Shown: positions 17,295 through 25,935, numbered from the stretch's first letter. The stretch is DNA of 64,000 nt from Nocardioides antri (GCF_008373765.1 NZ_VUJW01000001.1:806189-870188); one strand, 5' to 3'. Numbers and translations are program-made. The notes: generated from the letters alone by a model not told the origin.

Positions 17295-18850
17295 GGGGCA
17301 AGCTGGACCTCGACCCGGTCACCGTCCGCAAGGCACGATCGCTGGCCCGCAAGGCCGGTCGGCCGATCGTGAAGCTCGCGCAGCAGCACACGACCGTGTC
17401 GGTGGAGCGCGCGACACTGCGGCTCGCCGGCCTCGGCGGCGCCGATGCCGAGGGGACGCCGTGGGTCAACCGCCTCCTCGACGCTGTCCGCGCGGACGTC
17501 GGGCTCGAGCACGGCGTCGCGCTGCCCGTCTGGGACGCGCTCGCCCGGGGCGAGGCGGAGGACCTGCTCACGCTCGCCCAGAAGGCCTCGGCGGGCTCGG
17601 TGCGGTTCGAGATCCCCGAGGGGACCCGCGCGAAGCGGGCCCGGACAGCGAGTCGGCGCCAGGTGGGTGCCGGCGTCCGGCAGGTCGACCGCCGCCGTAC
17701 GGAGCGCGACCGGCTGATCAAGCGGCACGGCGACGCGCCACGACAGCCCTGGATCTACCTGATCGTCGCCACCGGCGACATCTACGAGGACATCCCGCAG
17801 GCGCAGCAGGCTGCCCGGGAGGGCGCCGACGTCATCGCCGTGATCCGGTCCACCGGTCAGAGCCTGCTCGACTTCGTGCCCGAGGGCGCGACCCGCGAGG
17901 GCTTCGCCGGCACGTACGCGACCCAGGAGAACTTCCGCCTCATGCGGGCCGCGCTCGACGAGTCGAGCAGGGAGCTCGGTCGCTACGTCCGGCTGACCAA
18001 CTACGCCAGCGGCCTCTGCATGCCGGAGATCGCGGCGCTCGCCGGCCTCGAGCGGCTCGACATGATGCTCAACGACTCGATGTACGGGATCCTCTTCCGC
18101 GACATCAACCCGGTGCGCACGTTCGTCGACCAGCGGTTCAGCCGCCAGGTCCACGCGCGCGCGGGCATCATCATCAACACCGGCGAGGACAACTACCTGA
18201 CCACCGCCGACGCCGTCGAGGCGGCGCACACGGTCACCACGAGCCAGCTGCTCAACGAGTACTTCGCCAAGGAGGCCGGGCTCGAGGACTGGCAGCGCGG
18301 CCTCGGCCACGCGTTCGAGATCGACCCGGCGGTCCCCGAGTCGTTCCGGCTGGAGCTCGCTCACGCCCTGCTGGCGCGCGAGCTCTTCCCGGACGCGCCG
18401 CTCAAGTGGATGCCGCCCACGCGGCACATGACCGGCGACGTGTTCCGCGGCTACCTGCTCGACGGCTTCTTCAACCTGGTCGGCGCGATGACCGGCCAGG
18501 GCATCTTGCTGGTCGGCATGATGACCGAGGCGGTCGTGACGCCGTGGCTCTCCGACCGCGACCTCGCCCTCCAGAACGTCCGCTACGTCCTCGACGCCGC
18601 CGGCGGTCTGCACGAGGACTTCCACCCGGCGCCCGAGGGGTTGATCGCCACCCGCGCCCGCCAGGTGCTGGGGGAGACGATCGAGCTGCTCGAGCGGATC
18701 ACCGACGAGGGCCTCCTCGACGCCATCGCCGACGGGACCTTCGGCCTGATGCGACGCCCGGCCGACGGGGGCAAGGGGCTCGACGGCGTCGCCCGAAAGG
18801 CTCACGACTACTACAACCCCGCCAGCGACCTGCTCGAGGAGGGACGATGA
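17291..18850 (+). CDS. kamD: Lysine 5,6-aminomutase alpha subunit
   Basis: Large subunit of the adenosylcobalamin- and PLP-dependent enzyme that converts beta-lysine to 3,5-diaminohexanoate. The 519-residue product is the usual length and forms a TIM barrel. Recognisable segments are STGQSLLDFVPEGATREGFAGT, NYASGLCMPEIA, MLNDSMYGILFRDINP and IINTGEDNYLTTADAV. GTG 17291 overlaps the kdd stop, and its own stop overlaps kamE, so the two aminomutase subunits are translationally coupled. No cobalamin riboswitch or B12-reactivation gene (kamB/C) was seen nearby. Confidence 0.93.
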   Translation: MRGKLDLDPVTVRKARSLARKAGRPIVKLAQQHTTVSVERATLRLAGLGGADAEGTPWVNRLLDAVRADVGLEHGVALPVWDALARGEAEDLLTLAQKASAGSVRFEIPEGTRAKRARTASRRQVGAGVRQVDRRRTERDRLIKRHGDAPRQPWIYLIVATGDIYEDIPQAQQAAREGADVIAVIRSTGQSLLDFVPEGATREGFAGTYATQENFRLMRAALDESSRELGRYVRLTNYASGLCMPEIAALAGLERLDMMLNDSMYGILFRDINPVRTFVDQRFSRQVHARAGIIINTGEDNYLTTADAVEAAHTVTTSQLLNEYFAKEAGLEDWQRGLGHAFEIDPAVPESFRLELAHALLARELFPDAPLKWMPPTRHMTGDVFRGYLLDGFFNLVGAMTGQGILLVGMMTEAVVTPWLSDRDLALQNVRYVLDAAGGLHEDFHPAPEGLIATRARQVLGETIELLERITDEGLLDAIADGTFGLMRRPADGGKGLDGVARKAHDYYNPASDLLEEGR

Positions 18851-19575
18851 GCACGCTCGTGCGCCCCTACGGCGACACCACCGGCGACGGCATGGTGCAG
18901 ATCAGCTTCACCCTGCCGGTCCCGCACTCCAAGCGTGCCGAGGGCGCTGCCCAGCAGCTCGCGGCCAAGATGGGGCTCGACCCCGCGCTGGTCGTCCACG
19001 CCAAGGCGATGGGGCCCGACTTCACGTTCTTCGTCGTCTACGGCCGGGTGCACCACCTGGTCGACCTCGATGCCGTGGAGGTCGTCGAGCGTGACTACCC
19101 GCTGCTCACCCCGAAGGAGGTCAACGCGGCGATCAAGGCGTCGCTGCGCCGCCGGCTCGTCGTCATCGGTGCCTGCATCGGCACGGACGCCCACACGGTC
19201 GGGATCGACGCGATCCTCAACATCAAGGGCTTCGCGGGCGAGAAGGGACTGGAGTACTACCGGGAGATCAAGGTGGTCAACCTGGGCGCCCAGGTCTCCG
19301 TGCCGCAGCTCGTCGACCGCGCCGTGACCGAGCAGGCGGACGCCGTGCTCGTCTCCCAGGTCGTCACCCAGCGCGACGCGCACCTGCTCAACACCCGCGA
19401 GATGGCGGCGGCGTTCGGCGAGGCCTTCCCGGCCGAGAAGCGCCCGCTGCTGGTGGTGGGCGGACCGCGGTTCGACGAGGCGATGGCGGCCGAGCTGGGT
19501 GTCGACCGGATCTTCGGCCGGGGCACGACGCCAGGCGAGGTCGCGAGCTTCCTCGCCCATAGGCTGGCCTCGTGA
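18847..19575 (+). CDS. kamE: Lysine 5,6-aminomutase beta subunit (cobalamin-binding)
   Basis: Small subunit carrying both cofactors. The B12-binding motif GTDAHTVG contains His116, the lower cobalt ligand of the family. NIKG contains Lys127, which aligns with the lysine that forms the internal aldimine with PLP in clostridial KamE. A C-terminal Rossmann-like domain (VLVSQVVTQRDAHL and LLVVGGPRF) follows, and the N-terminal dimerisation region precedes. It has 242 residues, slightly shorter than the roughly 260 of clostridial enzymes. ATG 18847 and its stop are both in 4-base overlaps with neighbouring genes. Confidence 0.93.
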   Translation: MSTLVRPYGDTTGDGMVQISFTLPVPHSKRAEGAAQQLAAKMGLDPALVVHAKAMGPDFTFFVVYGRVHHLVDLDAVEVVERDYPLLTPKEVNAAIKASLRRRLVVIGACIGTDAHTVGIDAILNIKGFAGEKGLEYYREIKVVNLGAQVSVPQLVDRAVTEQADAVLVSQVVTQRDAHLLNTREMAAAFGEAFPAEKRPLLVVGGPRFDEAMAAELGVDRIFGRGTTPGEVASFLAHRLAS

Positions 19576-19964
19576 GCGCCCCCCAGCAGCCGGTCGGCAC
19601 GAAGGTGACCCAGCGCCGCTACGTGCCCTACTCCCACGCCCACTACGCCGGCAACCTGGTCGACGGGGCCTACGGGCTCGGCCTCTTCGGGGACGTGGCG
19701 ACCGAGCTCTGCATCCTCACCGACGGCGACGAGGGCCTGTTCGCGTCCTACGACGACGTGCAGTTCCGCGCACCGGTCCGGGCCGGCGACGTCGTCGAGG
19801 CCACCGCCGAGCTGGTCCGGGCCGGCAGCCGGTCGCGCCGGATGGCGTTCACGCTGACGGTCGTCGCGCGCGGGGCAGCGACGCCGGAGAGCCCCGGTTC
19901 CGCCTCGTTGCTCGACCCGCCGCTGGTCGCCACGACCGCCACCGGCACCGTCGTCGTCCCCTGA
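19572..19964 (+). CDS. kal: 3-aminobutyryl-CoA ammonia-lyase
   Basis: Predicted to remove ammonia from 3-aminobutyryl-CoA to give crotonyl-CoA, the last dedicated step of lysine fermentation. The 130-residue hot-dog-fold protein begins YVPYSHAHYAGNLVDGAYGLGLFGDVATEL and contains DDVQFRAPVRAGDVVEATAELV, both typical of Kal and absent from ordinary thioesterases. GTG 19572 overlaps the kamE stop. The tail after residue 105 is low-complexity (Ala, Pro, Ser, Thr). It ends the operon; the cleavage enzyme Kce that should produce its substrate is absent from this window. Confidence 0.88.
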   Translation: MSAPQQPVGTKVTQRRYVPYSHAHYAGNLVDGAYGLGLFGDVATELCILTDGDEGLFASYDDVQFRAPVRAGDVVEATAELVRAGSRSRRMAFTLTVVARGAATPESPGSASLLDPPLVATTATGTVVVP

Positions 19965-20048
19965 CCGCGATTCCGTCGGCGCGTTGCAAGCGACACGCCG
20001 TCGATGCCCGAGATTTTTCGCGGATCTGGGCTTCGAGCCACCCCGCTC

Positions 20049-20080
20049 TGACCTGCGCGTTCGCGCATCCGTGCAGGTCA
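20049..20080. repeat. Inverted repeat TGACCTGC-16-GCAGGTCA
   Basis: Perfect 8-bp arms, extendable to 11 bp with one mismatch, separated by 16 bases (10 in the extended form). TTGACA follows 8 bases later, so an operator next to a -35 element is possible. No T-run follows for a terminator. Confidence 0.5.
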
Positions 20081-20351
20081 GCGGGCGGTTGACACTCAGC
20101 CCTTCACTCGCCCAAAGTACGTGGCGTTGCTCGTGCAGGTCGTGGTAGGCGGACCGACGTCCGAGTGGCCGCAGACGGGGGTGTAGCGCCAACACCTCTC
20201 ATCACGGTTCGCGGAGGTCGGTCCGCTCCTCGAGAGCGACACGGAAGGGTCGTCTTCCCCCTAGACAACGTCCCGAGATCGGCAGCCGGTCGATCGTCGA
20301 GATGGTCCGAAGGTGAGGTCGACCCTTCCGTCGCCCTGACGGTGCGGTCAC

Positions 20352-20357
20352 TAGGCT
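20352..20357 (+). promoter_or_regulatory. -10 box of lnt (leaderless)
   Basis: TAGGCT with GATCAC between it and GTG 20364. Confidence 0.6.
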
Positions 20358-20363
20358 GATCAC

Positions 20364-21941
20364 GTGCTCGTCGCCCGCCTCCTCCTCGCGATCGCGGGCG
20401 GCCTGGCTCTCACCGCCTCCTTCGAGCCGATCGCGATCGCGTACCTCCTGCCGTTCGGCCTGGCTGCGTTCGCGCTGGCGACCCACGACCTCCCGTTCTG
20501 GCGCTCCGGGCTGGTGGGCCTGGTGTTCGGCGTGACGTTCTACTTCACCCACATCGACTGGATGCGCACGTCGATCGGCCCGGACGCGTGGCTGGCCCTC
20601 TCCGCGGTCGAGGCGCTCTTCTACGGCATCGTCGGGCTCGCCGTACCCCTGGTCCGGCGGCTGCCGGCATGGCCGGTGTGGCTCGCTGCGACCTGGACCG
20701 CCGTCGACGCCCTCCGGAGCGAGTGGCCGTTCAGCGGCATGCCGTGGGGACGGCTGGGCTTCGCCGTCGCGGACACCCCGGTCGCGCCGGCGCTCGCGTA
20801 CGTCGGGATGACGGGTCTGTCGTTCCTGCTGGCGCTGCTCGGCTTCCTGCTGGCCGCCGGGGTCGAGGACTGGCTGCCGTCCGTCGCGGGGACGGTACGA
20901 CGACGCCGGCCGGTCGCGCTCGGGGGAGCGGTCGCGATCCTCGCGGTGCTGGTGGTGCCGGTGGTGGTGCCCTACGAGGCGGACCGGTCCGGCTCCGCCG
21001 TCGTCGCGGCGGTGCAGGGCAACCTGCCGGGTCCCGCCGACGACATCCTCTACGACCACCGGGGCGTCACCCGCAACCATGTCGAGGCGACGATCGACCT
21101 CGCGAACAGGTCGACGCTCCGCCCCGACTTCGTGCTGTGGCCGGAGAACTCCACCGCGGTGGACCCGTTCGTCGACAGCGACGTCAACGACGGCATCCGC
21201 GAGGCCGTCGCCGCGATCGGCGTCCCGGTCGTCGTCGGCGGCCTGGTCGACGACGGCGAGGAGCACGTGCTCAACCAGGGGATCGTGTGGGACCCCGCCA
21301 CCGGGCCGGGGGACCGCTACACCAAGCGGCACCCCGTGGCCTACGGCGAATACATCCCGCTCCGCCGCTACTGGGACCCCAACTTCGGCGCGCTCCGGGC
21401 GATCAGCCGGGACATGAAGAGCGGGACCCGCACCAGCCCGCTGCGGGTCGCCGGGATCCCCGTCGCCGACGCCATCTGCTTCGACGTCGCCTACGACGAC
21501 GTGATGCGCGATCAGCTGCAGGAAGGTGCGGAGCTGCTCACCGTGCAGACCAGCAACGCGAGCTTCATCTTCACCGACCAGATCGACCAGCAGTTCGCGA
21601 TCACCCGGCTGCGGGCGATCGAGTCCGGGCGGTGGCTGGTGGTCGCCGCCACCAACGGGATCACCGGGGTGATCGCGCCCGACGGCACGGTGATCGCCGC
21701 GGCCGACCCCCGGACGACGGCGGTGCTGGTGGAGGAGGTCGGCCTCAGCACCGAGCTGACGCCGGCGACCCGGCTCGGGGCGTGGCCGTCGCGGGTGTTC
21801 ACCGGGCTGTCGCTCGTCGGTCTCGTGCTGGGCGGGATCGCGTACCGTCGACAGCGAGATCATGCCGGGTCCGCCCGGGCCACCGCCGACCATGCGGAGC
21901 CCGAGACGTCCCCGACTCCGAGTGAGGCTCCAGTTGGCTGA
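20364..21941 (+). CDS. lnt: Apolipoprotein N-acyltransferase
   Basis: Adds the third acyl chain to the N-terminal cysteine of lipoproteins at the outer face of the membrane. The 525-residue protein has about seven predicted membrane segments in the first 200 residues, then a nitrilase-fold domain. The expected triad is present: Glu261 in LWPENST, Lys321 in TKRHPVAYGEYIP and Cys372 in ICFDVAYDD. A final membrane segment and a charged tail end it. ppm1 begins 5 bases after it; in M. tuberculosis the two are fused as one protein (Rv2051c). Several lipoproteins in this window are possible substrates. Confidence 0.94.
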   Translation: MLVARLLLAIAGGLALTASFEPIAIAYLLPFGLAAFALATHDLPFWRSGLVGLVFGVTFYFTHIDWMRTSIGPDAWLALSAVEALFYGIVGLAVPLVRRLPAWPVWLAATWTAVDALRSEWPFSGMPWGRLGFAVADTPVAPALAYVGMTGLSFLLALLGFLLAAGVEDWLPSVAGTVRRRRPVALGGAVAILAVLVVPVVVPYEADRSGSAVVAAVQGNLPGPADDILYDHRGVTRNHVEATIDLANRSTLRPDFVLWPENSTAVDPFVDSDVNDGIREAVAAIGVPVVVGGLVDDGEEHVLNQGIVWDPATGPGDRYTKRHPVAYGEYIPLRRYWDPNFGALRAISRDMKSGTRTSPLRVAGIPVADAICFDVAYDDVMRDQLQEGAELLTVQTSNASFIFTDQIDQQFAITRLRAIESGRWLVVAATNGITGVIAPDGTVIAAADPRTTAVLVEEVGLSTELTPATRLGAWPSRVFTGLSLVGLVLGGIAYRRQRDHAGSARATADHAEPETSPTPSEAPVG

Positions 21942-21945
21942 GAAC

Positions 21946-22734
21946 GTGACCACCGGCGGCGACGCCGTCGCCGGGCTCGGACGCGTGGTCGTGGTGGTCC
22001 CCACCTACGACGAGGCGGCCAACCTGGCCTGGATCGTCGGCCGCCTGCGGCGCGCGCAGCCCGCCCTCGACGTCCTCGTCGTCGACGACAACTCTCCCGA
22101 CGGCACGGGAGAGATCGCCGACGGCCTCGCGGCCGCCGACCCGCACGTCCACGTCCTGCACCGGACCGCCAAGGGCGGTCTCGGCGCGGCGTACCTCGCC
22201 GGCTTCGCGTGGGCGCTGGCCGCCGGCTACGACGTCGTGGGGGAGATGGACGCCGACGGCTCGCACCAGCCGGAGCAGCTGCACCGGCTGCTGCAGGCGC
22301 TCCGCTCCGCCGACCTCGTGATCGGGTCGCGGTGGGTGCCGGGCGGAAGCGTGGTCAACTGGCCGCGGCGGCGCGAGGCGCTGTCCCGCGGCGGCAACCT
22401 CTACGTCCGGCTGCTGCTGGGGATCGACATCCGCGACGCGACCGCCGGCTACCGGCTCTTCCGTCGCGAGGCGCTGGAGAAGATCGACCTCGCCTCGGTG
22501 CGCTCCACCGGGTACGTCTTCCAGACCGACCTGGTCACCCGCTGCCTGCGTGCCGGGCTGGTCGTGCGGGAGGTCCCCATCGAGTTCATCGAGCGGGTCC
22601 GGGGCGAGTCGAAGATGAGCAGCCAGGTGGCCCTCGAGTCGCTGAAGCGGATCACCCAGTGGGGCATCCGCGAGCGCTGGGAGCACGCTCGGGCACGGGC
22701 CCGCAACCGGTCCTCATCTACCCTCGAAGCGTGA
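21946..22734 (+). CDS. ppm1: Polyprenol monophosphomannose synthase (GT2)
   Basis: Transfers mannose from GDP-mannose to polyprenyl phosphate, supplying the donor for lipoglycan and protein mannosylation. The 262-residue protein is a DPM1-type family 2 glycosyltransferase: VVVVPTYDEAANLAWIVGRLR, VDDNSPDGTGEIAD, then MDADGSHQPEQL with the metal-binding DAD, and IEFIERVRGESKMS near the end. No membrane segment is visible, so it probably associates with the membrane through Lnt, as in other actinobacteria. GTG 21946 was chosen; TTG 21934 inside lnt is an alternative. Its end overlaps fxsA. Confidence 0.93.
   Translation: MTTGGDAVAGLGRVVVVVPTYDEAANLAWIVGRLRRAQPALDVLVVDDNSPDGTGEIADGLAAADPHVHVLHRTAKGGLGAAYLAGFAWALAAGYDVVGEMDADGSHQPEQLHRLLQALRSADLVIGSRWVPGGSVVNWPRRREALSRGGNLYVRLLLGIDIRDATAGYRLFRREALEKIDLASVRSTGYVFQTDLVTRCLRAGLVVREVPIEFIERVRGESKMSSQVALESLKRITQWGIRERWEHARARARNRSSSTLEA
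22719..22724 (+). promoter_or_regulatory. -10 box of fxsA (leaderless), inside ppm1
   Basis: TACCCT lies within the last codons of ppm1, 6 bases before GTG 22731, so fxsA may have its own transcript as well as operon read-through. Confidence 0.5.
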
Positions 22735-23228
22735 GTACGACGAGGCGCCGCCGCTGGCTGCCGCTGCTGCTGTTCGTGGCGTTCGTCGTGGTTCCGCTGG
22801 TGGAGATCTACCTCGTCATCCAGGTCGGCCAGACCATCGGGCCGTGGTGGACGATCGGGCTGCTGATCCTCGACAGCCTCGTCGGAGCCTGGCTCGTGAA
22901 GCGGGAGGGGCGCCGCGCGTGGACCGCCCTCCGCACGGCCCTCGCAAGCTACCGCCCGCCCGCCAGGGAGCTCGCCGACGGCGCGCTCATCCTCATCGGC
23001 GGCACGTTGCTGCTGACCCCCGGCTTCGCCACCGACGTCGTCGGGTTCCTGCTGATCCTGCCGTTCACCCGCCCGATCTTCCGGCGGGCGTTGTCGGCGT
23101 ACGTCGGCTCGCGGATGACCGTCGTCGCCGCAGGCCAGGCCCGACCGGCAGGACCACGACCGACAAGACAGAGCCCCGGCCCGACGGCAGGGGATGCCGT
23201 CGTCCGGGGCGAGGTCGTCGAGGACTGA
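22731..23228 (+). CDS. fxsA: FxsA family membrane protein
   Basis: A 165-residue inner-membrane protein with two or three spans: LPLLLFVAFVVVPLVEIYLVI, IGPWWTIGLLILDSLVGAWLV and the GTLLLTPGFATDVVGFLLILP segment. PGFATDVVGFLLILPFTRP is the signature of FxsA (suppressor of F exclusion of phage T7 in E. coli). Its own cellular function is unknown. The tail is polar and disordered. The lnt-ppm1-fxsA-rbpA neighbourhood resembles that of M. tuberculosis Rv2050-Rv2053. Confidence 0.9.
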   Translation: MSTTRRRRWLPLLLFVAFVVVPLVEIYLVIQVGQTIGPWWTIGLLILDSLVGAWLVKREGRRAWTALRTALASYRPPARELADGALILIGGTLLLTPGFATDVVGFLLILPFTRPIFRRALSAYVGSRMTVVAAGQARPAGPRPTRQSPGPTAGDAVVRGEVVED

Positions 23229-23248
23229 GCGAAGGTCAGGGCCGAGGC

Positions 23249-23638
23249 TCAGGCGTTCGCCGCCTTCCGCTTCCGTCCGGTGGAGCGGTGGAGGTGGGCC
23301 GGGCCGATCTCGCCGCCCCGGAGCAGCTCCAGCCGCTCGGTGAGGATGTCCTCGAGCTCCTTCTCCGAGCGCCGCTCGAGCAGCATGTCCCAGTGGGTGC
23401 GCTGCGGCTTCTCGACCTTCTGCTCACGCTCGATGCCGGACGTGCTCTCGGCCTCGGCGCCGCACCGCGGGCACTCCCACACCGCGGGGACCTCGGCCTC
23501 GATCGACATCGTGATCTCGAACTGGTGTCCGTGGGGGCACAGGTATCCGACCTGCTGACGTGCGGCGAACTCGATGCCGCGCTCGTCCTCGAAGGACTGC
23601 CCGCCCAGTCGTGCGCCCCGCAAGGTCCGCTCCGCCAT
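23249..23638 (-). CDS. rbpA: RNA polymerase-binding protein RbpA
   Basis: Actinobacterial transcription factor that binds RNA polymerase and the principal sigma factors and stabilises the open complex; it also affects rifampicin tolerance. The 129-residue protein has the N-terminal MAERTLRGARLGGQSFEDERG, the core domain with LCPHGHQFEI and WECPRCGAEA, and the C-terminal sigma-interacting helices (QRTHWDMLLERRSEKELEDILTERL split by a loop). ATG 23638 follows GGGAGGCGGAG. The 167-bp region to the next gene upstream holds its promoter, which I could not assign confidently. It converges with fxsA. Confidence 0.95.
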   Translation of the reverse strand: MAERTLRGARLGGQSFEDERGIEFAARQQVGYLCPHGHQFEITMSIEAEVPAVWECPRCGAEAESTSGIEREQKVEKPQRTHWDMLLERRSEKELEDILTERLELLRGGEIGPAHLHRSTGRKRKAANA

Positions 23639-23805
23639 GATGCTCCGCCTCCCATGTCTCGACCCCTGCTCCTGGCGGGGTCCGGCGGCGTGGTCGCCGG
23701 GGGATCTCCCCGGGCGTGGTTGACCGACGCGGCCGCTTCTTCTTCCAACGCTACCCGCCGGCAAAAGGTTGCATTCCCGACGATATTTCGCCGAGGACGA
23801 CGAGA

Positions 23806-25158
23806 TCAGACGGTGACGGGGCGTTCGTTGCCCGCGTCCCTGATGCCCCGCTCGGTGTCGACCCGGAGCAGCAGCAGTCCGCCGACGAGGAAGAAGATCA
23901 CCAGCGCGAAGACGGCCGGCCGGAACGAGCCCGTGACCTGGACCACGATGCCGAAGGTGAGCGTGCCGAACCAGGACGTGCCGCGGTCCATCAGGTGGTA
24001 GAAGCTGAAGAACTCTGCTTCCTTGCCCCGCGGGATCAGCAACGAGAAGTACGACCGCGCCAGCGCCTGGGTGCCGCCGAGCACGACGCCGATCGCCACG
24101 CCGAGGACGATCAGCCAGACGAGCTGCTCCGCCGGGATCACCAGGGCAGCGGTGACGATCAGCATCCAGACCGCGATCCCGGCGAGGATCACCTGCTTGG
24201 CGCCGTACCGCCGGGCGACCGCACCGAAGAACAGCGCGCCGCCGACGGCGACGAACTGCACCAGCAGGTAGATCGCCAACATCGTGCCCTGCTCGAAGCC
24301 GAGCTCCTCGACGCCGAAGACCGACGCCTGGGCGATCACCGTCTGGATGCCGTCGTTGAAGAAGAGGTAGGCCAGGAGGAAGGTCAGGGCGACCGGGTAG
24401 CGGCGCAGCTCACGCAGCGTCGACCACAGCTGGCCGAAGCTGCTCGCCACCAGTCCACCCTCGACACGTTCGACGGCGCGCGGTGGGTGGTTGGTCAGGC
24501 CGCGGAAGGGGATGAAGGTGAACGCTGCCCACCACACCGCCGCGGAGAGCAGGCTGATCCGCACCGCCAGCCCTTGGCTGAGCCCGAAGGAGTCGTGGAA
24601 GCTCACCAGGACGAAGTTGAGCGCCAGCAGGAGCCCCCCGCCGACGTAGCCCATCGCCCACCCGCGGCTGGACACCCGGTCCCGCTCGGACTCGGTGGAG
24701 ATGATCGGCAGGATCGCGTCGTTGAAGACCGTGGACGCGGCGAAGCACAGGTTGGCGACGATGAACGACACCACCCCGATCTGCCAGTTGTCCCCGGTCA
24801 TGAAGAACAGGACGGCAGCAGCCGCGGCGCCCGCCCAGGCGAACCCGGCCAGCAGGTCCTTCTTGCGAGCGGTCCGGTCGGCGAGGGCCCCGAGCGGCGG
24901 CAGGATGATCGCGGACAGGATGGTCGAGGCGGTGATCACGAACGCGGGGAGCGCGTCGGGGTCGATCCCGGCGCCGAGGACGGAGACCCGGCCGTCGACC
25001 GCAGCCTCCTCGGCGACGGCGATGAGGTACGGCGCGAACAGGACGCCGGCGATCGTCGTCGCGAACGCGGAGTTCGCCCAGTCGTAGAAGAACCACGCCT
25101 TCTGCTCCCGGGCGCGGTTCAGCGGTCCCAGATCGGCGATCGGGGGTGTGGCGTTCAT
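23806..25158 (-). CDS. UMF1/Atg22-type MFS transporter
   Basis: A 450-residue membrane protein with about 12 predicted spans. The N-terminal AWFFYDWANSAFATTIAGVLFAPYL is the signature of the UMF1 (ATG22-like) major facilitator group. The substrate is unknown; relatives in yeast export amino acids from vacuoles, while the bacterial roles are unclear. ATG 25158 has the ribosome site GGGAGG and overlaps the stop of the phosphodiesterase upstream (ATGA), so it is the last gene of the murA-GDPD-transporter operon. Export or uptake of a phosphodiester product is a reasonable but unproven link. Confidence 0.88.
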   Translation of the reverse strand: MNATPPIADLGPLNRAREQKAWFFYDWANSAFATTIAGVLFAPYLIAVAEEAAVDGRVSVLGAGIDPDALPAFVITASTILSAIILPPLGALADRTARKKDLLAGFAWAGAAAAAVLFFMTGDNWQIGVVSFIVANLCFAASTVFNDAILPIISTESERDRVSSRGWAMGYVGGGLLLALNFVLVSFHDSFGLSQGLAVRISLLSAAVWWAAFTFIPFRGLTNHPPRAVERVEGGLVASSFGQLWSTLRELRRYPVALTFLLAYLFFNDGIQTVIAQASVFGVEELGFEQGTMLAIYLLVQFVAVGGALFFGAVARRYGAKQVILAGIAVWMLIVTAALVIPAEQLVWLIVLGVAIGVVLGGTQALARSYFSLLIPRGKEAEFFSFYHLMDRGTSWFGTLTFGIVVQVTGSFRPAVFALVIFFLVGGLLLLRVDTERGIRDAGNERPVTV

Positions 25159-25928
25159 GGGGCTCCCTCCCACAGGCCGCGTGCGACCAGCACATCCTTG
25201 AGCAGATCGGTCCGATCCGTGAAGAGGCCGTCGACACCACGGTCGAGGAGGTCGCCCATCTCATCGGGGTCGTCGACGGTCCAGACGTGGACGTGCTTCC
25301 CCGTCGCGTGGGCTCGCCGGACCAGCCCGCTCGATGCGACCCGTAGCCCGAAGCGGCGATGGGGGATCTGGAACGCGACGAAGTCGCGCCCGGCGAGCAG
25401 GTTCGCGAGCCGCGCGCTCGGCAGGAACCGGTACACCAGGATCTCCCAGAGGTGGGCGGCGGTCGGGACCCGGCCCTCGGTGAGCCGTCGGAACTCGCGG
25501 ACCCGGGCGGGGGAGAAGGAGCCGACCAGCACCCGGTCCCACAGGTCGTGCTCCCGGATCACGTCGGCGAGGACCTCAGCCGCGCCGTCCGACTTGATGT
25601 CGATGTTGAAGCGCGCGTCGGGGAACGCGTCGAGCAGCTGCCCGAAGGTCGGGATCTGCTCCCTCCCGGCGATCCGGGCCTCCCGGATCTCGGAGAGGGT
25701 GAGGTTGGCGATGGCGCCCATCCGGTCGGTGACCCGCTCGAGGACGGCGTCGTGGAAGGCGAGCAGCGCGCCGTCCTTGGTGACGTGCACATCGGTCTCG
25801 AGGTACTCGTAGCCCAGTGAGACGGCGTGCCGGAACGCGGAGAGGGTGTTCTCGAGGCCCTCGATCTCCGGGTGGTAGGCACCACCCCGGTGGGCGAACG
25901 CGAGGACGCGCCCGTTCTGCAGGTACAT
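25155..25928 (-). CDS. Glycerophosphodiester phosphodiesterase
   Basis: Predicted to hydrolyse glycerophosphodiesters to an alcohol and glycerol-3-phosphate. The 257-residue TIM-barrel protein has AFAHRGGAYHPEIEGLENTLSAF (catalytic HR and metal-binding Glu-Asn), YLETDVHVTKDGALLAFHD (metal site and second catalytic His), FNIDIK, and HVHVWTVDDPDEM near the end. No signal peptide is visible, so it is probably cytoplasmic. It begins 7 bases after the murA stop and overlaps the transporter gene, which implies one transcript. Cell-wall or lipid-head-group turnover is the likely theme. Confidence 0.92.
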   Translation of the reverse strand: MYLQNGRVLAFAHRGGAYHPEIEGLENTLSAFRHAVSLGYEYLETDVHVTKDGALLAFHDAVLERVTDRMGAIANLTLSEIREARIAGREQIPTFGQLLDAFPDARFNIDIKSDGAAEVLADVIREHDLWDRVLVGSFSPARVREFRRLTEGRVPTAAHLWEILVYRFLPSARLANLLAGRDFVAFQIPHRRFGLRVASSGLVRRAHATGKHVHVWTVDDPDEMGDLLDRGVDGLFTDRTDLLKDVLVARGLWEGAP

Positions 25929-25935
25929 CCGCAGG

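Larger units (their letters stand above)
19965..20363. other. 399-bp intergenic region between kal and lnt
   Basis: No convincing gene is seen on either strand. It holds an inverted repeat (20049-20080), a TTGACA directly after it (20089-20094), a second GTGCAGGTC copy at 20132-20140, and the lnt -10 box. The composition is somewhat less GC-rich than its surroundings. A small RNA or an operator region is possible but not shown. Confidence 0.5.

Noticed and set aside
23747-23777. GGAAT...GTT as a SigR/SigH-type promoter for rbpA
   Set aside because: The gap is about 23 bases, against the usual 16-18, so the match is not acceptable although rbpA is a known target of such sigma factors in Streptomyces.
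24410-25264. 284-codon minus-strand frame over the transporter and phosphodiesterase
   Set aside because: It is a shifted frame of two well-supported genes on the same strand.
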